Assembly: GCA_021808185.1 (NCBI GenBank)
Contig: JAKBCB010000048.1
Coordinates: forward strand, 1-13,326
Direction of reading: 5' to 3'
DNA: 13,326 nucleotides
From: Pseudomonadota bacterium
GTDB lineage: Bacteria; Pseudomonadota; Alphaproteobacteria; Acetobacterales; Acetobacteraceae
Position 1 is the stretch's first letter. Each line of letters opens with the position of its first letter. The notes beneath the pieces are model-generated. The model searched no databases. It was not told the origin of the DNA and was given only the letters and a program-made list of their open reading frames with translations. A program made the position numbers and the translations under genes. Shown piece after piece: positions 1 through 8,187 of the stretch.

Positions 1-318
1 CCGGCCTGCGAGGCGAGCTGCGCGCCCTCCTTGCGGTCGCCGGCCTGCGAGGCGAGCTGCGCCGCTTCGTTGCCACCGGCCTTGGAGGCGAGCTGCGCGC
101 CGTCCTTGCGGTCGCCGGCCTGCGAGGCGAGCTGCGCGCCGTCCTTGCGGTCGCCAGCCTGCGAGGCGAGCTGGGCGCCTTCCTTGCGGTCGCCGGCCTG
201 CGAGGCAAGCTGCGCGCCGTCCTTGCGATCACCGGCCTGCGAGGCGAGCTGCGCCGCCTCGTTGCCGCCGGCCTTGGAGGCGAGCTGCGCCGCCTCGTTG
301 CCGCCAGCCTTGGAAGCC
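1..318 (-). repeat. In-frame tandem coding repeats, 36-bp and 39-bp units
   Basis: The repeats inside the secreted protein are direct DNA repeats of 36 bp (the GGNEA type) and 39 bp (the DRKDG/DRKEG type). Copies differ mainly by scattered synonymous changes (GCC/GCT, GAC/GAT, CTC/CTT) and a D/E swap. Both unit lengths are multiples of three, so gain or loss of units keeps the frame. The mixed order suggests expansion by unequal exchange. The array continues past the left edge. Confidence 0.85.
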
Positions 319-416
319 TGCTGCCCCGGCACGCACGGCTTCACGCCGGCATCCTGGGCGTAGGCACCGAACGACACGAGCAGCGCGGCGGCTGCGACAG
401 TGGTGAGGAGCTTCAT
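1..416 (-). CDS. Secreted repeat protein of unknown function (partial, runs off left edge)
   Basis: I do not recognise this family. From ATG at 416 the protein begins with a typical Sec signal peptide: MKLL, a hydrophobic Ala/Leu/Val stretch, and probable cleavage after A18-Y19-A20. A short linker with one cysteine (C28) follows, and from about residue 34 the rest is tandem repeats. Two unit types are present: a 12-residue one (ASKAGGNEAAQL) and a 13-residue one (ASQAGDRK-D/E-GAQL). Reading from the N-terminus the order is 12, 12, 13, 13, 13, 13, 12, 13, then a unit cut by the window edge. The choice of K or Q after AS always goes with the unit type. The start is supported by GGAGA 8 bases upstream and by the signal peptide. 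The C-terminus lies outside the window. It lies 186 bases downstream of three HtrA protease genes on the same strand, so a periplasmic or extracellular role is likely, but its job is unknown. Confidence 0.8.
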   Translation of the reverse strand, partial: MKLLTTVAAAALLVSFGAYAQDAGVKPCVPGQQASKAGGNEAAQLASKAGGNEAAQLASQAGDRKDGAQLASQAGDRKEGAQLASQAGDRKDGAQLASQAGDRKDGAQLASKAGGNEAAQLASQAGDRKEGAQLASQA

Positions 417-602
417 GGCAACAGTCTCCGAGAGGTTATTGTCTATGGAAAAGGAAATCGGAGCGAACCCTGACGGTTTCAACGAACCGTTGTCCCGGAC
501 GTTTGGGGGGCTGCTATGTGGTCTCATCTCATCATCGGGCATTACGGTCCGGGCTGGGAACCGGAGGCGGATATCACGAGATCGTGACACCGCCCCGGCA
601 GG
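417..602 (-). promoter_or_regulatory. Leader and possible promoter of the repeat-protein gene
   Basis: This 186-base gap separates the third protease gene from the repeat-protein gene. On the minus strand it holds TTGAAA (482-477), then 15 bases, then CCGATTTC (461-454). This loosely resembles a heat-shock sigma-32 promoter (TTGAAA, spacer, CCCAT-rich) and is a weak match to sigma-70. A small inverted repeat ACGGTT/AACCGT (473-478 and 485-490) overlaps the -35 element. A ribosome-binding site GGAGA lies at 429-425. The promoter call is only a by-eye resemblance. Confidence 0.25.
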
Positions 603-2045
603 TCAGTTCGCGCTCACGCGCAAGGCATACCATTTCGGGCCGGGCAGTTGCGCCGCCGTCACCGGCTGATTCTTCCGCATGACGAGGAACAGCGCAAATG
701 GCCGTGCCTCGGCGCGTGCCCGCTCGATCTCGCGCCGCAGATCGGCGGCCGAGCCAACCGGCGTCTCGCCGACCTGCTCGATCACATCGCCGATACCGAG
801 GCCGCGCCGCGCCGCGTCCGTGCCCGGCAGCACGCCGGTGACGATCACGCCGCTCGCCTCCGGGCGGACCGCGTAGCTGGCGCGCATCTTGTCGTCCAAG
901 GCGTCCACGCTCAGGCCCAGATCGGCCGGCACGTTCAGGTGGGGCGGGCCGCCGGGGGCGGCGCCGTGCACCTCCTCCCACCACATGGTCGGCCATTCCG
1001 CGACTGTCGCCGGCACGGCAAGCTCCTGGCCGGCGCGGCGCAGCCCGACCTCCACCGTGCTGCCGGGCGCGGTCATGGCGATCTCGCGCAGCAGCGCGCG
1101 CTCGTCGGTCGGCGTCCCGCCCGCATAACGCAGCACCACGTCGCCCGGCCGCAGCCCGGCGCGCGCCGCGGGGCCGTCCGGCGTCACCGCCGCCACGATC
1201 GAGCCCCGCGGTTCGCCCATGCCCAGCGCCAGCGCCATGTCCGGCGATACCGGTTGCAGCGTCACGCCCAGATAGCCTGGGCGCGTCAGCACTTTCTTGG
1301 ACAGCCGGTCGAAGATGAAGCGTGCGTCGTTCGCGGGCATGGCGAAGCCCAGCCCCGCATTGCCCGAGGTCGGGGAGATGATCGCCGAGTTCACGCCGAT
1401 GACTTCGCCCTTGAGGTTGAACAGTGGCCCGCCCGAGTTGCCGTGGTTGATCGCGGCATCCGTCTGGCTGAAGTCGTCGTAGGGCGTGTCCATGATATTG
1501 CGGTTCAGCGCGCTGACGATGCCGCCGCTGACCGACATGCCGATGCCGAGCGGATTGCCGATCGCCAGCACCGGGTCGCCGACCTGCGTCTGGCTGCTAT
1601 CGGCCCAGCGCACGGCTTGCAGCTTCTTGCCGGCATCGACGCGCAGCAACGCCAGATCGACCAGCGGCGAGGCGTTCACCAGCACCGCCTTGGCGTGCGA
1701 GCCGTCGGAGAAGGTCACGATCATCTCGTAGGCGCCGGCGACGACATGCCAGTTGGTGGCGATCTCGCCCGACGGGTCGATCACGAAGCCGGAGCCGGCG
1801 GAGACCTTCACCGAGTACCGCGCGTTCGCGGACGCGGCCTTGTCGGTGGTGCCGGCGCTGGCCATCACCGCATCGGGGGTTTGCGCCACCTCGGCCCGCG
1901 CGGTGATGTTGACCACGCCCGGCAGCAGCCCGCGCACCAGTTGCGCCTGGCTGAACGACATCTCCTGTGCGCCGGCCGGGGCGGCCAGGAAGCCGGCCGC
2001 GAGCATCGCGCCGCCGGCAAGCCAAACGCGATCGATCGAGCCCAT
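603..2045 (-). CDS. HtrA/DegP-type periplasmic serine endoprotease, copy 3 of 3
   Basis: This is a 480-residue Do-type protease that probably degrades or refolds damaged envelope proteins. Residues 1-27 are a signal peptide ending A-G-A-Q. The trypsin-like domain spans about 35-250, with catalytic H100 (TNWHVV), D130 (VDLALL) and S204 (GNSGGP). PDZ1 is about 256-345 and PDZ2 about 372-460, the usual DegP layout and length. The linker EWPTMWWE...PPHLNVPADLG and the terminal PKWYALRV are shared with the two upstream paralogs. An in-frame start 48 bases upstream exists, but I prefer ATG at 2045: it has a strong GGGGAGGA site 5 bases upstream and puts the signal peptide at the very N-terminus. 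It lies 118 bases downstream of the second copy, so it may have its own promoter. Function is sure at family level; the substrate is not known. Confidence 0.93.
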   Translation of the reverse strand: MGSIDRVWLAGGAMLAAGFLAAPAGAQEMSFSQAQLVRGLLPGVVNITARAEVAQTPDAVMASAGTTDKAASANARYSVKVSAGSGFVIDPSGEIATNWHVVAGAYEMIVTFSDGSHAKAVLVNASPLVDLALLRVDAGKKLQAVRWADSSQTQVGDPVLAIGNPLGIGMSVSGGIVSALNRNIMDTPYDDFSQTDAAINHGNSGGPLFNLKGEVIGVNSAIISPTSGNAGLGFAMPANDARFIFDRLSKKVLTRPGYLGVTLQPVSPDMALALGMGEPRGSIVAAVTPDGPAARAGLRPGDVVLRYAGGTPTDERALLREIAMTAPGSTVEVGLRRAGQELAVPATVAEWPTMWWEEVHGAAPGGPPHLNVPADLGLSVDALDDKMRASYAVRPEASGVIVTGVLPGTDAARRGLGIGDVIEQVGETPVGSAADLRREIERARAEARPFALFLVMRKNQPVTAAQLPGPKWYALRVSAN

Positions 2046-2163
2046 CCAAATCCTCCCCGGGCGCTGTCCACGGGCAAGCCCCGTCACAGTCACTACGGCG
2101 CTCGGACGAGGACGATGGTCATGCGGGTATCACAATGGTGTGATCGCCATCGACGCGCCACGG
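2046..2163 (-). promoter_or_regulatory. Intergenic region between protease copies 2 and 3, with two small inverted repeats
   Basis: This 118-base gap is longer than the 28-base gap between copies 1 and 2. It holds ATCACA-ATGG-TGTGAT (2129-2144) and ACGGG-CAAGC-CCCGT (2070-2084). Either could be a hairpin that processes or attenuates the message, or a protein site. No convincing -35/-10 pair was found, and no T-tract follows either hairpin. Confidence 0.3.
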
Positions 2164-3585
2164 TCAGCCCGCGCTCAGGCGCAGCGGGATCCATTTCGGC
2201 GAGGGGAACTCGGTCTTGCTCCTGGATTTCGGGAACACCAGGAACATCGCCATGTCGTGCCCGGCTTTGCGTGACGCCTGGATCTGGTCCAGCAGCGCGG
2301 TGTCGCTGTCCACCGCCACGTCGCCCATCTGCATGATGACGTCGCCAGGCACGATCCCGCGGCGCGCGGCATCGGTGCCGTGCGCCACCTCGGTTACCAG
2401 CGCGCCCTCCACCCCCTCGGGCAGCGCGTGGTAGATGCGCAGCGCGTCGCTCAGTCTGGTGGTCTTGATGCCGAGGTCGGTCGGGATCACCCAATGCGGC
2501 GGTGACACCTTCAGCGGCGCGTCGATTTTCTCCCACGCCATCCTCGGCCACTCGCCCAGCGTCGCCGTCACCTCGGTCGGTTTGCCGGCGCGGATCAGGC
2601 CCAGCTTCACCACCCGGCCCGGCGGACTGCCGGTGATGTCGCGCAGCAGCGCGCGCTCGTCGCCGGGGCTGTCCTCCTCGAAGTTGGTGATGACGTCGCC
2701 GATGTGCACGCCGCCCTTGGCCGCCGGCCCATCCGGCGCGATCCAGGCGACCACGGCGCCGCGCGCCTGCGCCAGCCCCATGGCGTGCGCGATGTCCGGG
2801 GTCACGTCCTGGATCTTCAGCCCGAGCCAGCCCGGCCGCACCCAGCCGTATTTCATCAGCCGTTCGATGACGAACTCAGCCTGATAGGCCGGCAACGCGA
2901 AGCCGAGCCCGGCATTGGCCGCGGTCGGCGAGATGATCGCCGAATCCACGCCGATCACCTCGCCACGGGCGTTGAACAGCGGGCCGCCGGAATTGCCGTG
3001 GTTGATCGCGGCATCCGTCTGGATGAAGTCGTCGTACGGCGTGTCCTGGATGTTGCGGTGCAGGGCGCTGACGATACCGCCGCTGACCGAGGTGCCGATG
3101 CCGAGCGGGTTGCCGATCGCGAACACCGGCTCGCCGATTTCGATCCGGGCGCTGTCGCCCCAGGTCACTGCCCGCAGCTTGTGCCCGGCGTCGATCTTCA
3201 GCAGCGCCAGATCGACGATGCGCGCGGCGTTGAGGATTTCCGCGTCGTAGCGGCTGCCGTCGGCGAAGGTGACGAAGATCTCGTAGGCCCCCGCCACGAC
3301 ATGCCAGTTGGTCAGGATCACCCCGTCCGGATCGACCACGAAGCCGGACCCGGCAGAGGCGGTGTATTCGAACGAATCGCTCGCGGCGGAGGCCTGGCTG
3401 TCCGGGGCCGTACCCGTCGGGCGCGCATGCGCGGTGATGTTGACCACGGTGGGCAGCACGCGGCGCACCACGTCGGCCTGCACCATCGCCCCGTCGTCGG
3501 CGCGCGCCACCGGCGCCGCCGCCAGGGCTCCGGCCAGGCACAACATCGAGGCCATCAGCCAGCCGGGGACGCGACGACACGCCAT
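2164..3585 (-). CDS. HtrA/DegP-type periplasmic serine endoprotease, copy 2 of 3
   Basis: This 473-residue paralog of its two neighbours has a signal peptide at residues 1-29 (Arg-Arg at 4-5, hydrophobic core 10-24, cleavage after A-R-A). The trypsin-like domain has H95 (LTNWHVV), D125 (VDLALL) and S199 (GNSGGP), all intact. PDZ1 is about 252-340 and PDZ2 about 368-455. It carries the shared linker GEWPRMAWE...PPHWVIPTDLG and the C-terminal PKWIPLRL. The start at 3585 has GGGAGAGG immediately upstream. Only 28 bases separate it from the stop of copy 1, so the two are almost certainly co-transcribed. The first PDZ has the unusual acidic stretch EEDSPGDE in place of the P-TDE of the other copies, and the ligand-binding N-terminal linker is diverged, so its substrate range may differ. 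The family call is firm; the specific role is inferred. Confidence 0.93.
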   Translation of the reverse strand: MACRRVPGWLMASMLCLAGALAAAPVARADDGAMVQADVVRRVLPTVVNITAHARPTGTAPDSQASAASDSFEYTASAGSGFVVDPDGVILTNWHVVAGAYEIFVTFADGSRYDAEILNAARIVDLALLKIDAGHKLRAVTWGDSARIEIGEPVFAIGNPLGIGTSVSGGIVSALHRNIQDTPYDDFIQTDAAINHGNSGGPLFNARGEVIGVDSAIISPTAANAGLGFALPAYQAEFVIERLMKYGWVRPGWLGLKIQDVTPDIAHAMGLAQARGAVVAWIAPDGPAAKGGVHIGDVITNFEEDSPGDERALLRDITGSPPGRVVKLGLIRAGKPTEVTATLGEWPRMAWEKIDAPLKVSPPHWVIPTDLGIKTTRLSDALRIYHALPEGVEGALVTEVAHGTDAARRGIVPGDVIMQMGDVAVDSDTALLDQIQASRKAGHDMAMFLVFPKSRSKTEFPSPKWIPLRLSAG

Positions 3586-3613
3586 GGACCTCTCCCGTGA
3601 TGTTGCGGCGACG

Positions 3614-5083
3614 CTACTCCGGCGCGACGCGCAGCGCGACCCATTTGGGCGCGCGGAACTTCAGGTCGCCATCGCCGGCGTCCTTCGGCAGCACCAGCAC
3701 CATCGCCAGCTTGCGGCCATCCGCGCGCGCCTGGTCCAGCGCCTGAATCCAGTCCGGTTCGGAGCCGATGGGCGTGTGATTGACCTGTAGGATCGTGTCG
3801 CCGACCGAGATGCCGCGCCGCGCCGCGTCGGTATCCTGTGCCACGCCGGTCACCAGCGCGGCTTTCACCATCGTGGCCTTTTCCAACCCCGGCGCGCCGC
3901 GCGGGATCTCGTTTTCGGCGGCCAGCTTCTCCGTCAGTTCGGTGACTCGCACGCCGAGGTCGGTTGGCACGTTCCAGTGCGGCGGTGCGACCATTGTCGG
4001 CGCGTCGCGCGATTCCCAGGCCATGCGCGGCCACTCGCCGAGCTTGACCGGAACCTCGGTCAGCTTGCCCTCGCGCAGCAGCGTCAGCGTCACCTCGCGC
4101 CCTGGCGTGCTGGAGGCGATCTTGCGCAGCAGGTCGCGCTCGTCGGTTGGCACCTCGTCGCCGAAGCGCATGATGATGTCGCCGACGCGCAGCCCCGCGG
4201 CCGCCCCCGGCCCGCCATCCGTCACCCAGGCGACGATCGAGCCATGCGCCTGCGCCATGCCCAGCGCGGCGGCCATTTCCGGCGTCACCTGCTGGATCTT
4301 CACGCCGAGGAAGGCCGGGCGCACCCAGCCATAGGCCATCAGATGCGCGATCACCCCGCGCGCAAGGTCGGAGGGAATGGCGAAGCCCAGCCCGGCCGAG
4401 CCGCTGGTGGGCGAGATCAGCGCGGTGTTGATGCCGATCACCTCGCCCTTGAGGTTGAACAGCGGTCCGCCGGAATTGCCGTGGTTGATCGCGGCATCCG
4501 TCTGGATGAAATCGTCGTACGGCGTGTCCTGGATATTTCGGTTCAACGCGCTGACGATGCCGGCGGTGACGGACTGGCCGATGCCGAGCGGGTTGCCGAT
4601 CGCCAGCACGGGGTCGCCGATCTGCACCTGCGAACTGTCGCCCCAGGTGATCGCGGCCAGCGGGTGGCCGACATTGACGCGCAGCACGGCGATGTCGAGC
4701 AGCCGGGCGGCGTTGACCACTTTCGCGTCGGCGCGGCTGCCGTCCGAGAAGGTGACGAAAATCTCGTATGCCTGATCGACCACATGCCAGTTGGTCACCA
4801 CCAGCCCGTTCGGATCGACGATGAAGCCGGAGCCGGCCGAGGCCTTCAACTGGAAGGATTGGGTCTGCTCGGAGGCGGTCATGTTCGAGTTGGCGGCGGC
4901 GCCGTTGGCGTGGGCGGTGATGTTGACCACCATCGGCAGCAGCCCGCGGATCAGCTGCGGCTCGTTGAACTGCATCTCCTGCGCGCGGGCATGCGCGGGC
5001 ACCACGAGGCCGGGCACCACGAGGGCGGGCACCAGCCATAGCCATAGCGCCGTCGCGGCGCAGACATCGCGAATATGCCGCAT
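3614..5083 (-). CDS. HtrA/DegP-type periplasmic serine endoprotease, copy 1 of 3
   Basis: This is the first gene of the protease cluster, 489 residues. The signal peptide is residues 1-34: Arg residues early, a Trp/Leu/Val core, and cleavage near AHARA. The protease domain has H100 (VTNWHVV), D130 (LLDIAVL) and S204 (GNSGGP). PDZ1 is about 256-345 and PDZ2 about 373-465. The second PDZ is preceded by an insertion (about 389-405, AENEIPRGAPGLEKATM) not seen in the other copies, which may change ligand access. The C-terminus ends in the shared PKWVALRV. The ATG at 5083 follows AGGGGA with 5-base spacing. The gene is transcribed away from the eamA gene, so its promoter should lie in 5084-5240. 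It is probably a periplasmic protease/chaperone. A DegP, DegQ or MucD identity cannot be assigned by eye. Confidence 0.93.
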   Translation of the reverse strand: MRHIRDVCAATALWLWLVPALVVPGLVVPAHARAQEMQFNEPQLIRGLLPMVVNITAHANGAAANSNMTASEQTQSFQLKASAGSGFIVDPNGLVVTNWHVVDQAYEIFVTFSDGSRADAKVVNAARLLDIAVLRVNVGHPLAAITWGDSSQVQIGDPVLAIGNPLGIGQSVTAGIVSALNRNIQDTPYDDFIQTDAAINHGNSGGPLFNLKGEVIGINTALISPTSGSAGLGFAIPSDLARGVIAHLMAYGWVRPAFLGVKIQQVTPEMAAALGMAQAHGSIVAWVTDGGPGAAAGLRVGDIIMRFGDEVPTDERDLLRKIASSTPGREVTLTLLREGKLTEVPVKLGEWPRMAWESRDAPTMVAPPHWNVPTDLGVRVTELTEKLAAENEIPRGAPGLEKATMVKAALVTGVAQDTDAARRGISVGDTILQVNHTPIGSEPDWIQALDQARADGRKLAMVLVLPKDAGDGDLKFRAPKWVALRVAPE

Positions 5084-5261
5084 CGAAGTCCCCTGGATTT
5101 CCGCTGGAGATGGTCTCTATCAGCTTACAAACAACGCCCCCCGCCGCGCCACCGGGCAGGCAGCCGGGGACAGGGTGGCGCTGGCCATGGGTTGAAGCCG
5201 ACGCGCCGCGGCGACATGGTGCGACGGTGCCAACCGCCCAGGAGAAGGCCATGCCGGTTCG
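5084..5261. promoter_or_regulatory. Divergent intergenic region (htrA cluster / eamA operon)
   Basis: This 178-base gap lies between divergently transcribed genes and must carry both sets of start signals. On the minus side a clear AGGGGA ribosome-binding site precedes 5083. The AT-richer stretch around 5115-5135 is the likeliest place for the minus-strand -10 box, but I cannot fix one. On the plus side AGGAGAAGG (5240-5248) is a strong ribosome-binding site. It sits correctly for an ATG at 5251 that opens only a four-codon reading frame (MPVR, stop), not for the GTG at 5262. Confidence 0.4.
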
Positions 5262-6146
5262 GTGAGCCCCACCGTCATTCTCGCGGCGCTGCTCGCCGTC
5301 GTCGTCTGGGGCGGCTCGCCGGTCGGCACCAAGCTGGCCGTGGCCAGCCTGCCGCCGCTGGCGGTCGCGGCGCTGCGCACGGCGCTGGGCGGGGCGCTGG
5401 CGCTGCCGCTGGCCTTGCTGCTGCGCATCCCCCCGCCCGCGCAGCCGCGCCAGCGCGTGCTGCTGGCGCTGTCCGCGTTCGGCGGCTTTGTCGGCTTTCC
5501 CGCGCTGTTCACCATCGGGATGCAGCACACCTCGGGTATCCACGGCGCCATGATCCTGGCGTTCCTGCCGGTGGTGACGGGTGCGATCAACCACACCCGC
5601 ACCCGCACCCGCACCTGGCCGCGCGGGCGCTGGTGGCTCGGCTGCGCGCTCGCCGTTGCCGGGGAGTTCCTGCTCATTGCATCCCGCCATCCCGGACGCG
5701 GAGAGGAGGCGAGCCTCGGCGGGGATGGGCTTGCGCTGGTCTCCACCCTGTTCGCCTCGGGCGGCTATGTCGCGGGGGCGCTGCTGACGCAGACGGGCTA
5801 TCCCTCGCAGGGCGCCACCTACTGGGGGGTTGGCGGCGCCGCCGTGCTGGTCGCCCCGCTGCTCCCGTTCCTGCTTGCCGGCCAGCACCTGGCGGACGTG
5901 CCGGCCGCGGCGATCTGGGGGCTGGTGTATCTGGCCGTCGGGGTGTCGGTGACGGGCTATGTGCTGTGGTACTGGGCGCTGGCGCGCGGCGGCATCGCCC
6001 GCGTGGGGCTGTTCCAGTTCGTGCAGCCGCTGTTCGGCGTGCTGCTGGCCTGGGCGCTGCTGGCCGAGCCGATCGCGCCCCCCGTGCTGGCCGCGGCCGC
6101 GCTCATTCTGGCCGGGGTCTGGATTGCCGCCCGGCCGGCGCGCTAA
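5262..6146 (+). CDS. EamA/DMT-superfamily inner-membrane transporter
   Basis: This 294-residue protein is a typical two-EamA-domain drug/metabolite exporter. About ten membrane segments can be seen (roughly residues 3-22, 31-54, 66-87, 94-110, 123-140, 156-176, 185-206, 214-241, 246-270, 273-291), with the WGGSPVGTKL-type start of helix 1. The family exports amino acids, nucleobases and other small metabolites; the substrate here is unknown. The loop after helix 4 carries Thr-Arg repeats (112-118) encoded by three perfect hexamers. The GTG start is uncertain. The good ribosome-binding site upstream is spaced for ATG 5251, which is in another frame and stops at a TGA that overlaps this GTG. 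It is therefore either translationally coupled to a mini-ORF or frameshifted at its 5' end. The gene ends 8 bases before nadE and is probably its operon mate. Confidence 0.85.
   Translation: MSPTVILAALLAVVVWGGSPVGTKLAVASLPPLAVAALRTALGGALALPLALLLRIPPPAQPRQRVLLALSAFGGFVGFPALFTIGMQHTSGIHGAMILAFLPVVTGAINHTRTRTRTWPRGRWWLGCALAVAGEFLLIASRHPGRGEEASLGGDGLALVSTLFASGGYVAGALLTQTGYPSQGATYWGVGGAAVLVAPLLPFLLAGQHLADVPAAAIWGLVYLAVGVSVTGYVLWYWALARGGIARVGLFQFVQPLFGVLLAWALLAEPIAPPVLAAAALILAGVWIAARPAR
5595..5612 (+). repeat. Hexanucleotide microsatellite, three ACCCGC units
   Basis: Three perfect ACCCGC units, followed by a partial fourth, encode alternating Thr-Arg in a cytoplasm- or periplasm-facing loop of the EamA transporter. 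A change in copy number would keep the frame and alter loop charge. Confidence 0.6.
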
Positions 6147-6154
6147 CCTGCCGC

Positions 6155-7818
<1,664 letters not shown>

Positions 7819-7822
<4 letters not shown>

Positions 7823-8187
7823 GCGAGAACCTGTTCGCGCCCCCGGGCGGCTGGCGCGTGCGCATCCTCGATCTGTCCGGAGGGGCCGAGGATAACATCG
7901 TCGAGGAAATCCGCGGCTTTCCCACGCTGATGCAGGCCAACGCCTTTGCCCGCCGCTATGTGCGCGACAGCGTGGAACTCTGCCGCGCCCCCGGCCTGTC
8001 CGCGCGCGAGGTGCTGGACGCCTGGTTCGCCTTCGGCGAGGACGCCGAGGTGCTGGACGCGGCCGAGGACGGCTGGCGCAGCGCCAACGAACTGGCCGAC
8101 TTCGCCGACCGCCCGGCCGGCGCCGAGGAACGCGACTGGCGCGCGCTGGACCCCAGGCGCGATGACGATTCCGGCGAGGAGGAATGA
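7819..8187 (+). CDS. Small acidic protein of unknown function in the nadE operon
   Basis: I do not recognise this 122-residue protein. It has no signal peptide or membrane segment and should be cytoplasmic. The N-terminal half (about 10-60) looks like a compact mixed fold: GWRVRILDLSG, then IVEEIRGFPTLMQANAFARRYVRDSVE. A helical region LSAREVLDAWFAFGED follows, and then a strongly acidic, probably disordered tail rich in Asp/Glu. One cysteine (C55) is present. It overlaps nadE by ATGA (7819-7822) and the GluRS-like gene by ATGA (8184-8187), so all three are very likely translated as a coupled set. This suggests a function connected to one of them, for example as a partner or regulator, but that is inference. 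Codon use and composition match the neighbours, which supports a real gene. Confidence 0.8.

Noticed and set aside
1..330. Regularly spaced repeats that might look like a CRISPR array
   Set aside because: The units are contiguous, with no unique spacers, have lengths divisible by three, and translate to a signal-peptide protein on the minus strand.
31..363. Open frame on the plus strand across the repeats (SPACEASCA type)
   Set aside because: It is the antisense of the repeat protein. The minus-strand frame has a start, ribosome-binding site and signal peptide; this one is open only because of GC-rich repetition.
648..2336. Long plus-strand open frame opposite the third protease
   Set aside because: Arg/His/Ala-rich low-quality translation opposite a gene with a complete catalytic triad; a typical shadow in high-GC DNA.
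3555..5888. 777-codon minus-strand open frame
   Set aside because: Overlaps the first protease gene in another frame and the eamA gene on the opposite strand; Arg/Gly/Gln-rich with no domain.
5075..6154. Upstream extension of nadE
   Set aside because: The frame is open but overlaps eamA and its translation is Arg/Ala-rich. NadE similarity begins at ATG 6155.
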